This document shows, in pieces, positions 25,318 through 37,300 of a DNA stretch of 64,000 bases. Source of the stretch: CAVUBL01 sp963837945 (GTDB taxonomy: Bacteria; Acidobacteriota; Thermoanaerobaculia; Multivoradales; DATKCC01); contig CAWIQD010000032.1 of the NCBI GenBank assembly GCA_963837945.1, positions 1 through 64,000 of the forward strand, in the 5' to 3' direction. The position numbers and the translations under genes are program-made. A model generated the notes under the pieces. The model did no database searches and had not been told where the DNA came from. It was given only the letters and a program-made list of their open reading frames with translations. The stretch's first letter is position 1. Every line of letters starts with the position of its first letter.

Positions 25318-28300
25318 ATGATCAAGCACCGAGGTGACCGCCCCCAAGCTCTAGTCCCGGAACCCGATGTGCGTTTCGCCGCCGGTTCTCGCTGCTCTGC
25401 TTGCTCATCGCCATCTTCGCCCTCTTGTTGCCAGCCGGTGCCGCTGCCCAGGCCAGTGATCCAGATGCCGTCGGAATCGTCTGGGTCGGCACCTCGTCGG
25501 GGCTATTCAAGGTTTCGAGCGAGACGGGCGAGGTCTTGCTCGGTCTGCCCTTTCCAGTGAGCCCGAGCCGCCTGGCTGTCGATCGTTTCGGCGGAGTTCT
25601 CTGGGCGTATACCGACTCCGTCCTCCATGCCCTCGACTTCTCAGGCCAGTCACTCTTCGACATCCCGCTCCCCGTCTCCGGCCCCGCGGCAGACCTCATC
25701 GTCGACGATGCCGACGGAACCGTGTGGCTCGCGGTCGGAACCAGCGTCATGCGCTTCGACCGAGCGGGCCAGGACCTCGGCGGTTTCTCGACCGCGTCTC
25801 CGGTCGTCGCGTTGGGATCGACCAGTTCAATCGCCTCTGGATCGCATTCAGCTCCGCCGTTACGGCCTTCGACGCCGGAACCGGCGGCTCACTCAAAAAC
25901 CTCAATCTGGGCAAGGGAAAATCGACCCTTTCCGACATGGAAGTCGAATCCCTCTTCCCAGCGCTTGCTTATGACGAGCTCTATCTCGTCGGTACCAAGG
26001 GCTGGGCGACCTATGACGTCCTCGACTCAGCAGAGTATGGCGGCACCTGGAAAAGCATGCAGAGCGGCCTGACGTCAGTGAGCCGCAACGCGGCCGTCAG
26101 CGCTTCCGCGGTAAGTATCGTGAGCTCGGCGGGGACGGTCACTACCATGAGCTCGCCTCTTCAGAGCTCGATTGCCTCGTTGGACCGCGAGGCTCGCGGT
26201 TCTGGATCGGCGGCGGTTCGGAAATCGCGCGGGTCTACCCACCCTATGTCGATATTCTCGAGAGCCTTGGCCAAGGCGTCGATGTTACGGCCATGGCAGC
26301 GAACGATCGCGAGAGGACGCCCCCAGCCATTTCCCTGGACAGCCCTTCCCCCGGCGGTTGGATCTCGACCAACCCGCCCACCTTCTTCTTCGACCTGGAC
26401 GATCCTCCGGGCGATTACGACCCTCGAGCCTCAGGCGTCGATCTCTCGTGGCTTCGAATCGGCTGGACGTACGCAGCGAACGGGACCCCAACGGGCCTCG
26501 TCGAAGCGAGTTGCACCGAGACGAGCTTCGGCGCAGCGTGTACCTTGGCTTCGCCGGTCAGCGAGGGGCTCAACCGGTTCGAAGCGGATGTCCTCGACTT
26601 CGCGCTCAACAGTGCCACCGCCGCGAACCCGAACCATCTCTGGCTCACCTGGGAAGTGAGCGTCGATTCGACACCCCCGACTCTTGCGATCACGGCGCCC
26701 GCTTCCGGAAGCACCGTGCTCGATCGGCAGGTCCCGATCGATGTCTCCTACGCCGACCCGGGCTCGGTCTCGAGCGGGCTCGACCTCTCCTCGCTCGAGA
26801 TCCTCGCCAACGGGCAAGACTGGGCGGTCTCCTGCGTGAAGGACGCCGACTCGGCGACCTGCCAGCCCACGGACCCGCTGCCGCTCGGCCCGGTCGCGCT
26901 CGAGGCGCGGATTCAGGATGTCGCCGGCGGCTCGGGCTCCGCAGAGATCGACCTCACGGTAAGCGGGGAGGACACCTCGGCGCCGAACCTGGAGATTCTC
27001 GGTCCTATGGAGGGTGAGCAGGTGACGTCGACGACACCCTCGATCCGCCTGTCCTTCACGGACCAGGGCCTGGGAATCGACCAGCAGACGCTGTCGATCC
27101 TGGCTAACGGCTCCTCCCTGCCCGTCTCCTGCTCCATGACCGGAAGCGAGTTTCAAGGGGAGCTGGAGTGCACTCCGACGACGGCGCTGGCTTTCGGCCC
27201 GCTCTCCGTGGAGGCCAGGATCAGTGACCAAGCCGGCAACGCCTCCAGTCCCGCACTCCGCAATTTCACCGTCGTTCCGCCGTACACCACGGTCTCCAGC
27301 ACGGTTCTCCTGCCGAACGGCTCGCCGGCCGAGGGCGCGAGCGTCTCAGTCGTAGGTAAACCCGGCGCAAGCGCGACGACCGAGGCTGCGGGCGCTTTCA
27401 CGATCCCCGACGTGCCGGTCACTACCGGGAGACGCTCTCCCTCCGGGCGCTGCTACGGTCGGGCAGACCGCGTCGGTCGCAACGGTGATCGGTCTGAGCC
27501 CGACCTACGGTGATGTCACGGACTCCGGGGTCATCCAGCTCGTCCCGCTTTGCGACTACCACTTCTCCTCGGCGTTCTCTCCTCCAGGGAATTACCTGCC
27601 GGGGCCACCGTACGACGCCTCCGTCTCGCATGTCGACGCTCTCGCCGTCTTCGACGACGGCTCAGGCCCCGCGCTCTATGCTGGTGGCTATTGGATGGGG
27701 TCTCCGACACCCGGCTTCGTCGCGAAGTGGGGCGAGTCGGGCTGGCAGGTCCTGGGCTGGTTCGGCTCGACCGTCGAGGCTCTCGCCTCCTTCGACGACG
27801 GAGCGGGCGCCCGTCTCTACGCCGGCGGCAGCTTCACGACGGCCGCGGGCCTGGCCGCCGCGAGAATCGCGAGCTGGGACGGCACCACGTGGTCTTCCGT
27901 CGGCGGGGGCTTCGACGGCACGGTCTACTCCCTCGAGACAATCGCCGAAGGAGGAGGCAAGGTGCTCTACGCCGGGGGAAGCTTCACTCAGGCAGGCGGC
28001 TCTGCGGCCGGCCGGGTCGCGCGCTGGGACGGCACCACGTGGAGCGGGATCGGCGACGGGCTCGACGGCGCGGTCCGAGCCCTGGCACAGTTCGACGACG
28101 GCCAGAGTGGCGCCCTCTACGCGGGCGGTGACTTCCGTCACGATGCCGTAGGTACCGTCGAGATCGAGCACGTCGCCAAGCTCGTGGACGGCGCCGGGCT
28201 CCGGTGGGCACCGGCGTCGACCACGGGGTGAAGGCGCTGGTCGTCTTCGACGACGGCTCGGGGCCGAGCCTGGCCGCCGGCGGGAGCTTCGACACCGCGG

Positions 28301-31300
28301 GCGGTATCGCCGCGAGCGGAGTCGCCCGGTGGGACGGCACCTCCTGGAGGGCCATGGGCAGCCCGGCGAGCCGTCAGGCCGAAGACCTGGCGGTCCTCGA
28401 CGACGGCCGCGGCGACGTCCTGTACGTGGCGTGGACCGCGTACACCGGATACATCCAGCGCTGGAACAGGACCGACTGGGAGACGGAGGAGGGGGGCGTC
28501 GATTCTGCTGTCTACGACCTGCTTGCGGTTTCTGAAGCCGGGGGCGGTCTGCCGTCCCTCTTCCTCGGCGGCACTTTCGATGTTCGGGCGATGGCTCTGC
28601 CCATCGCGTGGCCGATGGCTCCCGGATGCGAGCAGACCCCGCCGAGCATCGCGGTCGCGTCCCGGGGACTTCCGCCGTCCGGCCCGCGCTGGCAAGCACA
28701 ACCTCGGTGGCCGGGACGTCTTCCACCGGTGGCGACGTGCTGTGGCTCGATGACCGGCTCCTGTCGCTCGCTTCCAACAGCTCCTCCACTTCGGCGCGCT
28801 CAACCTCAGCGAAACGGCACGAACACTTTGCTCACTTCCTGGCCCTCGACGCGGCGAGCAACTCAGCGAAGGTGCCGGTCCGAGCGTTACAGGCAGGCCC
28901 GCGCCCTGGGGTCGAGGTGGGTGCGTCGAAGCGGACGCCGTAACGCGGTCCGGCCCGACATCGAGCTTCAGCTCGCGGACAACCAGGCGGTCGATCCGAC
29001 GACCGTCGAGCACCGTACCGCCACCGGCGAGCTGGCGGCGGAGTGTCGCGGCGGGGCCCATGTAGACTGCACGCTACGCAGGATCTGGCCGGGCGGTCCG
29101 GTGACGCTGACCGCGACGGTCCGGGACATCGAGCGGCAACGTCTGGCCCGGCGGCCGGCGTCGAGTTCGAGTTCGTCCAAGCCTCGACCGCGTAGCCGGC
29201 TCGGTCGTCCTGCCCGGCGGCGACCCGCGGCTCGAAGCAGCAGATGAAAGTGCTGGCGACGCAGACCGTGGAGCCGACGCCGTCACCGCGGCCGACGGCG
29301 GCTTCTCCATCGCGGGATCGAGGCGGTCGGACGACGATCTCGTCGTCGCCCGCTACCGCGATTCAGAGCGGTGGGCTGGCCGGCGTGGCGCGCGACATCG
29401 CGGTCAGACCCAGGGCAATACCGACGCCGGGGCCAGTGCCCTCGAGGCTCTCTGCGATCTGGAGCTGGTGGGCGACTTCTACAGTGGTGTCGGGCTGGAC
29501 GGCAATTCGCCCCGGGTGTACGCCCTGGCCGTCTTCGACGACGGCTCGGGGCCGGGCCTCTATGTTGGAGGTCGCTCTACGACGCGGGTGGCGTGCCTGC
29601 TGGCGGCCTGGCGAAGTGGGATGGGAGTCGCTGGTCGGACGTCGGAGGTGGCGTCAGGACGGCGCATCGCAGGAGTGGTCCTCGCCCTAGCCGTCTACGG
29701 CGAAGGCGCGGAGAAGTCGCTCTAGGTTCGAGGCACCTTCTTTCGGGGAGGGGGCGCGTTCGGGGCAGCGACGGCATCGGAGCGCACGGAATCGCTCAGC
29801 GGGACGGAAATGCCTGGCACGTCGTCGGAGGATCGATTTCAGGTGGCGGGATATACGCCCTATCCGTCGTGGCCCTGGGCAACGGGCAGCGACTCTTCGC
29901 CGGCGGCACTTCTACGCGATCGCCGGCATCTCGTGGCTCGACGTCGCGAGTTGGGACGGCTCGACCTGGTCAGCCCTGGGGCCAGGACTGGGAGAGGGAT
30001 TCCGCCGCTCCAGGCATTTTACGCTCTTACCTCGTCCAGAGCACCCAGAGGGCATGGGCAGGCCCTCTACGCCGGCAGCAGCTTCATCGAGAGCGGCACG
30101 GATCCTTCGGTGGAGCCGTTCGCGGTCTGGGATGGCTCGAGGTGGCAGGCGGCGGGTGGTGGCGTGGAGGCTTTGAGCGCCAGCGATACGTTGGGGTCTG
30201 CGGCCTGGCGGTGTTCGACGGTTCCCTAATGGTTGGCGGATCCTCGGACATGTTGGCAGAGCGGAAATTCCAGGTTTCGCCGGCCTCGCCGCCTGGGACG
30301 GACTCGAACTGGAGCACGCTGGGGAGCGGGTTATGGGCAGCCTTTCTATCTCGCCATCGGACCGAAGGGGGTCCAGGCCCTCGCCACGCAGAGACAGCTC
30401 GGGCCGGCCCTCTATGCCATGGGCGGGCTCAGCCTCGACTCCGGAGCGACGAGGGTCACCGTCGCCCGGTGGGATGGAGACCCCTGGAAGCTCCGTGGGC
30501 ATTCCGCTTTCGGACGGAGACGACTACGGCGGCATGGCGCTCGCAGCCTTCGATCCGGACCCGACGGACGGCAGGCCGGGGGAGCCTACGCCGGAAGCGG
30601 ATTCCTGGCCGCGGGCGCGAGCGGGGAGCTCGACACCAACGGCATCGCGCGCTGGGACGGCTCGCAATGGCTACCGGTCGACCGAGGAGTTCCCGGACCC
30701 ATCTCCGGCCTCGCGGTCGCGGATCAGGGCTCCGGGCCGGACCTCTACGCCGCCGGCGAACGTTCGCTCCCCGTAGCTGGCGAGGTGGCGAGAGCTGGCA
30801 GTCCCTTCCCGCTCTCGGTGGCGGCGACGTCCGAGACCTCGAGACCCTCGACCTGGGGACCGGCCCCGCCATCTATGCCGTCGGCGGGTTTGACCAGGCA
30901 GGCCCCTGGGCGGCGAGCGGCGTGGCGAGCTGGGATGGGCGTCAGTGGATTCCCTTTCCCCACACCGGATTGCCCCAGGATCCGGGAAGCACGTCGGGGA
31001 GCCCATCGGAGATCGAGGCGGTAGGCAGGTTCGAGGGCGTAGCTGGACCCAGGCTCGTGGTCCTGGGCACACTGGGGTCCAACTACGCCGAGGGCCAGCA
31101 GCGAGGTGTCGCCGAGTGGGACGGAACCGCCTGGCGAGTCCTGGGCTTGGTCCCGGGTCTAAGCACCCTCAAGGCCCTCGCAGCCTTCGACGATGGCAGC
31201 GGCCCCTCCCTCTACGTGGCGGGAGAGTTCGACGAAATCGACGGTCAACCCGTCCAGAACCTCGCTCGCTGGGACGGCACCGCCTGGAGTAGCGCCGGGG

Positions 31301-34300
31301 ACTTCAACGGGCAGATCTTCGATCTCGCCGTCTTCGACGACGGCACCGGCTCCGCCCTCTACGCGACTGGCAGCTTCACCAGCGTGGACGGCGTCCCGGC
31401 CGAGTACGTCGCGCGCTGGAATGGGCAGATTGGCAGCAGGTGGGCGCCGGCTTGCCCCGCTCCGGGACGAGCCTCGGAGGTCGACGACGGCGCCGGGCCG
31501 ACCCTATGGGCCGTCGGCCCCTTCCACTACGAGATTCCCAACTACATGGACGAGCTCGCCAGGTGGACCGGTTCGGCCTGGGTGGAGGTCCCGACGGGGA
31601 AGGTCCCCGCCGGGACGAGGATCGTCGGCTTCGACGATGGAACCGGGCCGGCCCTCTTCACCGGTGGCACCAGCACATACCCCTCGTTCAACTACATCAA
31701 AAAGTACCAGCGACCCCTCGAGTGCTCGGGCGGTGGCGACGTCACTCGGCCGCAGATCTCTTTCACCCAGCCGGCCGGCGGCGCCCTGGTCGCTACCGCC
31801 CGCCCGGAGATCGACCTCGCCTACAGCGACGACCAGAGTGGGGTCGACACCTCGACGCTCGCCGTTCTTGCCAACGGCGCCACGCTCTCCCTAGCTGCCA
31901 GTTCCTCTGGCCTCGGCCACCTGCACACCCACCGCCGACCTGCCCGTGGGCTCGGTCACCCTCTCGGCGACCGTCGCCGACGCCGCGGGCAACGTCTCGT
32001 CCCCGGCCCAGGTCAGCTTCTCCGTGATTGCCGGCACGCCCGACCTCGCGATCACGACGCCCGCGGACGGCTCGCTCGTTCTCGTAGCCCAGCCCGAGGT
32101 CGATCTCGTCTACACCGAGAATGCCGACCCCTCGACGCTCGATCTCCAGGTGAGCGCGGCGGGCGTCGCATTCTCCTGCTCGGCGACCGCCACCAGCGCC
32201 GCCTGCACGCCGGTCTCGGCGCTCCCGGAGGGTCCGATCACCCTCACGGCGACGATCTCGGGTTACGACGGAAGCGCCGCCCGCCGGCCTCGATCACCTT
32301 CATCGTCGACCTCACCCGCCGTCGCTGGCGTTCACCGCCCCGGCTGATGGCTCGGCGAGCAACCAGCAGCAGCCCAGCTCCGCCTGGCCTACGGCGACGC
32401 CGGTTCGGGCGCGGACCCCTCGACCCTCGCCGTCCAGGACGGCGGCTCCGCCCTCGCCCTCAGCTGCTCGAGCGACCCAGGGAGCTCGTTCGCACCCCGA
32501 CCGGGCCGCTCGCCGAGGGGTTCCACGCCCTCTCGGCGACGATCGCGGACTTCGCCGGCCGCGCCTCGGTGCCGGCCCAGGTCTCGTTGGACATCGTGCT
32601 CGACTTCACCCCGCCCGCGATCACCTTGACCTCGCCGCAACCGGACGAGGCCACGTCCAGCCTCGCGCTCCAGCTCACCGGCAGCCTGGACGAGCCGGGC
32701 ACCTTGAGCCTCGACGGCACCGCGGTGCCCCTCGATGCGGCGAACGCCTTCGACTACGGCCCGGTGCCTCTGGGCGAAGGCTGGAACCACTTCGAGCCGT
32801 GGCTACCGACCGGCTGGGCAATGCCCCGAGCCAGAGCCTTCGCGTGCTCCGGGACACCCAGGCGCCCGGCCTCGCCTTCCTGGCGCCAACCAGGGCACCT
32901 ACTTCGATCCCTCGACCCAGGCGATCGAGCCCGCTGGGGCGACAGCGGCACGGGCGTCGATCCCACGACCCTCCAGCTCACGGCCAACGGCGCGCCCCTC
33001 ACCGCCACCTGCAGCGCCTGTGCCGGCGGCGTCGTCTGCACCCCCACGACGCCACCGACTGACACGGTGGTGGACCTGACGGCCACGGTGACCGACGGCG
33101 TGGCCCTTTCCGCGACAACCCAGGCCCGCTTCACCACGGACCCGAACGGCGACATCGTGCCACCGGCGATCTACCTGGCCACCCCGACCTCCGGGACCGT
33201 CACCCGGGCGGCGGAGCAGCGGTTCCGGGGAGACCTGAGCGAACCGGCCACCTTCACGATCGACGGCGCGGCGGTGACCCTCGACGCCAACGACCACTTC
33301 GACTACGGCCCGGTGACCCTGGCTGAGGGCGCGAACAGCTTCGACCTGGTAGCGATCGACGCTGCCGGCAATGTCGGTGCCCGTACAGTGGCCGTCACGC
33401 TGGACAGCACCGCTCCGCCACCGGTGGACGAGAGCCTGGTGACGGTCGGCTCCTCCTCCGGCGGCCAGGTCACCGTGACCGGCACGGCGGGGGCCGTGAG
33501 CCCGGTCGAAAGCGGCGAGCTCGTCCGAGTGGAGAACGACTTCGCCTCGGGCTTCGTCGAGGTGCCTCCCGCCGCCGACGGTAGCTTCACCGTCCTCGCT
33601 TCCGCCGAAGGCGGCGACGGCTCGCGATCGCCACCCGAGACACGGCGGGCAACCGGAGCGCTCCGCGGCTCGAGACGGTGCCCGGAGCACCAGCCTTGCC
33701 ACCGGATCCCGCGGGCGTGGCCCCGGCCCTCGACCCCACCGTGGCCACAGGTCCGTGCAGCTCTTCGGCTTCTTCTACCAGGGAAGCGATCCGATCCAAG
33801 CTGGCGTCGCAGCCGGCGCCATCGACTGCCGGCACGCGGGCCTCGTCCACGGCCGGGTCCTCGACCGTATCGGCCAGCCCGTCGCCGGCGTTCGCGTGAG
33901 CGTCTTCGGCGGGCCCAACCTCGGAAGCACCCTGACCCGTTCCGACGGCGCCTTCGACTTCGTCCTTCCCGGTGGCTCGGCCGTCGGCCTACAGCTCCGC
34001 AAGGCCGGCTACCTCCCCGTCCAGCGGCGGGCCACGGTCTCCGAGGGCGCTTTGGCCACCTTGCCCGACGTGGCGCTCACCGCCATCGATGCCGCGGTCA
34101 CCACGGTCGATGCCACGGGCGGAGCGCCCTCCGTGCAGGTGGCCCGGGGGAGCGCCGTTTCCGACGCGGACGGCACGCGCCGCGCGACCCTCCTCTTTCC
34201 GGCCGGCACGACGGCCACCCTCCTCTACCGCGGCGGCGCGACCGAGCCCGCGGGGAGCCTCGCCATCCGGGAGACCGAGTACACCGTCGGCCCGGACGGT

Positions 34301-37300
34301 CCCGCGGCCATGCCGGCGGAGCTTCCGCCCGCGAGCGCCTACACCTATGCCGTCGAGATCTCCGCCGACGAGGCCCTGGCCGCCGGTGCCTCGGGTATCG
34401 CCCTCGACCGCCCGGTCGTGAGCTACACCGAGAACTTCCTGGATCTCCCCGTGGGTCTGGTCATCCCGGTGGGCTCGTACGACCGCGAGCTCGGCCACTG
34501 GGTCGCCGAGGGCAACGGACGAGTCTTAGAGATCCTCTCCGTGACCTCCGGCCTCGCGGACCTGGACGTGGACGGCACCGGCACGCCGGCCGACGCCACC
34601 CGGCTCGCCGAGCTCGGCGTCACCGACTCAGAGCGCGGCCAGCTCGCCGCCGTCTACACCGTCGGCCAGAGCCTCTGGCGCGTGCCCCTCGCCCACTTCT
34701 CGACCTACGACTACAACCTGCCGGTCTTTCCGCCCGCCGGCGCCACGCCGCCCGAGCGGCCGAAACCGAAGGGCGCCGACCAGGACAGGAAAGACCGAGA
34801 TTGCAGGTCGGCCGGCTCCGTCATCGAGTGCACCAACCAGGTCCTGGGCGAGGACGTGGCCGTGACCGGCACCCCCTACGCCCTCCACTACCGGAGCGAC
34901 CGGGTGCCCAGCCGCACCTCGGCCCGGACCCTCGAGATCTCGCTCACCGGGAGCTCGCCGCCCGCCTCCCTCCAGCGGATCGACCTCACGGTCGACGTGG
35001 CCGGTCAGCACCTCACCCAGAGCTTCACCCCGGCGGCCGACCTCTCCCACACCTTCACCTGGGACGGCCTCGACGCCTTCGGAAGGACCGTCCAGGGCGG
35101 GACCGAGGCCCAGGTCTCGGTGGGCTACGTCTACGACGCCGACTACGCCAGGCCGCCGGACGACGAGATCGACGCCTTCGCCCGCGCCGGCACGGCGGAG
35201 CTGACCGGCACCGCGTCCCGCCAGCAGGTGACGAGCTGGCAGCGCCACGAGGTGACGATCGGTGGCTGGAACGCCCTCACCCAGGTAGAGCTGGGTGGCT
35301 GGACCCTCACGCCACACCACGGCTACGACCCCAGCACCCGGACTCTCTACTACGGCGACGGCGAGCACCGGGCGGTGCACGACGTGACGGTCATCACCGG
35401 TGCCGCCGGCACCGGACAGGAAGGCTTCGGCGGCGACGGCGGCCCCGCCAAGGACGCCGTCTTCGATCGGCCGAGGAGGATTACGCTCAGTCGCGACTCC
35501 GCGGGCGTCCTCGACGGTGGGTACTTCATCGCCGACAACGAAAACTGCCGCATCCGGCGAGTCCTCCCCGACGGCACCATCACCACCTTCGCCGGCTCCG
35601 GCTGCCGCTACAACGAAGATCGAACGGACTTCGCGCCGGCTTCGGGCGACGGCGGCCCCGCGACCGAGGCCGTGCTCAGTGGCTTCCAGGGCCAGATCGT
35701 CCAGGCGCCGGATGGAACCGTCTACTTCACGGACGTCGACTACGGTCTGGTCCGGCGGGTCACGCCGGACGGCACCATCGACACCGTCATCGGCTACGAC
35801 CACTACCACGGAGCAAAGCCCGGCCCCACTCCGGGTACCTCGACCTTCCTGTTCTTGCCGATCGGCCTGGCGATGGACTCCCTTGGCGACCTCTGGCTGG
35901 CGTTTCAGCCTGGCTTCGGCGCGGTCTCCCGCTTCTCGCCTCCAGATTTCGCGTGGGAGGACGGTCTCGGCTTCGACATCAATGATCCTGTGCTGAGATA
36001 CCTTTTCCACCCCGAGTACGTGACGTTCGATGAGCAGGGAAACCTCTTCGTCGCCGACTGGTTCGCCAACTTCGTCTTCGAGCACACCTGGGACGGCAAG
36101 CTCCTCCCGATCGCCGGTGGCTGCCGGGATCCGGAGCTGACCATGTGCGAGGGCTACAGCGGAGACGGCGGCCCGGCGACCCTCTCCCTCCTCAGCTCCC
36201 CCACCGGCCTCGCACCCACGCCGGACGGCGGCCTCCTGATCGCCGACGCCGGCAACAACGTGCTGCGGAAGGTGGACTCCGAGGGCCGCATCTCGACCGT
36301 CGCCGGCACCGGCTCCCCCGGCTACAACGGCGATGAGCGGCCGGCCACCCAGACCCAGTTCGACGGCGTCTACGACGTCCAGATCCTCCCGGACCATTCG
36401 TTGCTGATCGCCGACGGCGAAAACAACCGCATCCGGAAGGTCGAGGACGTCCTCCCGCCGGTGCCCCAGACTGGCTTGATTCTGGTCCCGGAGGAGGACG
36501 GCAGGACTCGCTACGTCTTCGACCAGACCGGCCGCCACCTGCGGACCGAGGACGCCCGGACCGGCCAGGTGCTCTTGAGCTTCGGCTACTCGCCCGAGGG
36601 CCTTCTCACCGGTATCACCGACGCCTTCGGCAACACGACGACCGTCGAGCGCGACGCCTACGGCGTGCCCCAGGCGATCGTCGCGCCCTTCGGGCAGCGG
36701 ACCGAGCTCACCGTCCACCCGTCGGGCTACCTCGCCACGATCACCGATCCTGCGGGCGACGCGGTGGGCCTCACCTACGCCCCTGAGGGCCTCCTGACCG
36801 GTCTCACCGACCCGCGCGGCAACCCCCACACCTTCGAGTACGACGCCCTCGGCCGCCTCCAGAAGGACTCGGACTCCGCCGCCGGCTCGACCACGCTGGC
36901 CCGGACCGAGATCACCCCGGCGGGCGACGTGGCCGCCGGCTTCGTCTCGACCAAGACGACCGCCCTGGGCAGGACCACGACCTACCGGACCGAGACTCTC
37001 ACGACCGGCGAGACCCGCGTCACCGTGACCGGCCCCGCGGGCCTCACCACCGTCTCCCTCGAGGGCACCGACGGCTCGCGGACCACGACCACGCCCGACG
37101 GCACCGTCGCCTCCGCCACCGTCGGGCCGGACCCGCGCTTCGGCATGCAATCGCCCCAGCTCCAGAGCTTCGCCGTCACCACCCCCGGCGGCCTCACTTC
37201 CACGACCACCGCCAGCCACACGGCCCTCTTCCTCGACCCGGCGGGCGATCCCAAGGACCCGGCGAACGTCTCGAGCCTCGCCGACACGCTCACGGTCAAC

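Noticed and set aside
27600..31720. Possible CRISPR or DNA tandem repeat
   Set aside because: The repetition is at protein level with variable DNA and no uniform spacer or repeat length; it reflects propeller-like repeats.
29371..35985. 2204-aa plus-strand open frame
   Set aside because: Only its parts around 30.8-31.9 and 32.5-33.6 kb follow the true RHS frame. The rest, especially 33.7-36 kb, is an out-of-frame shadow of the NHL/YD region.
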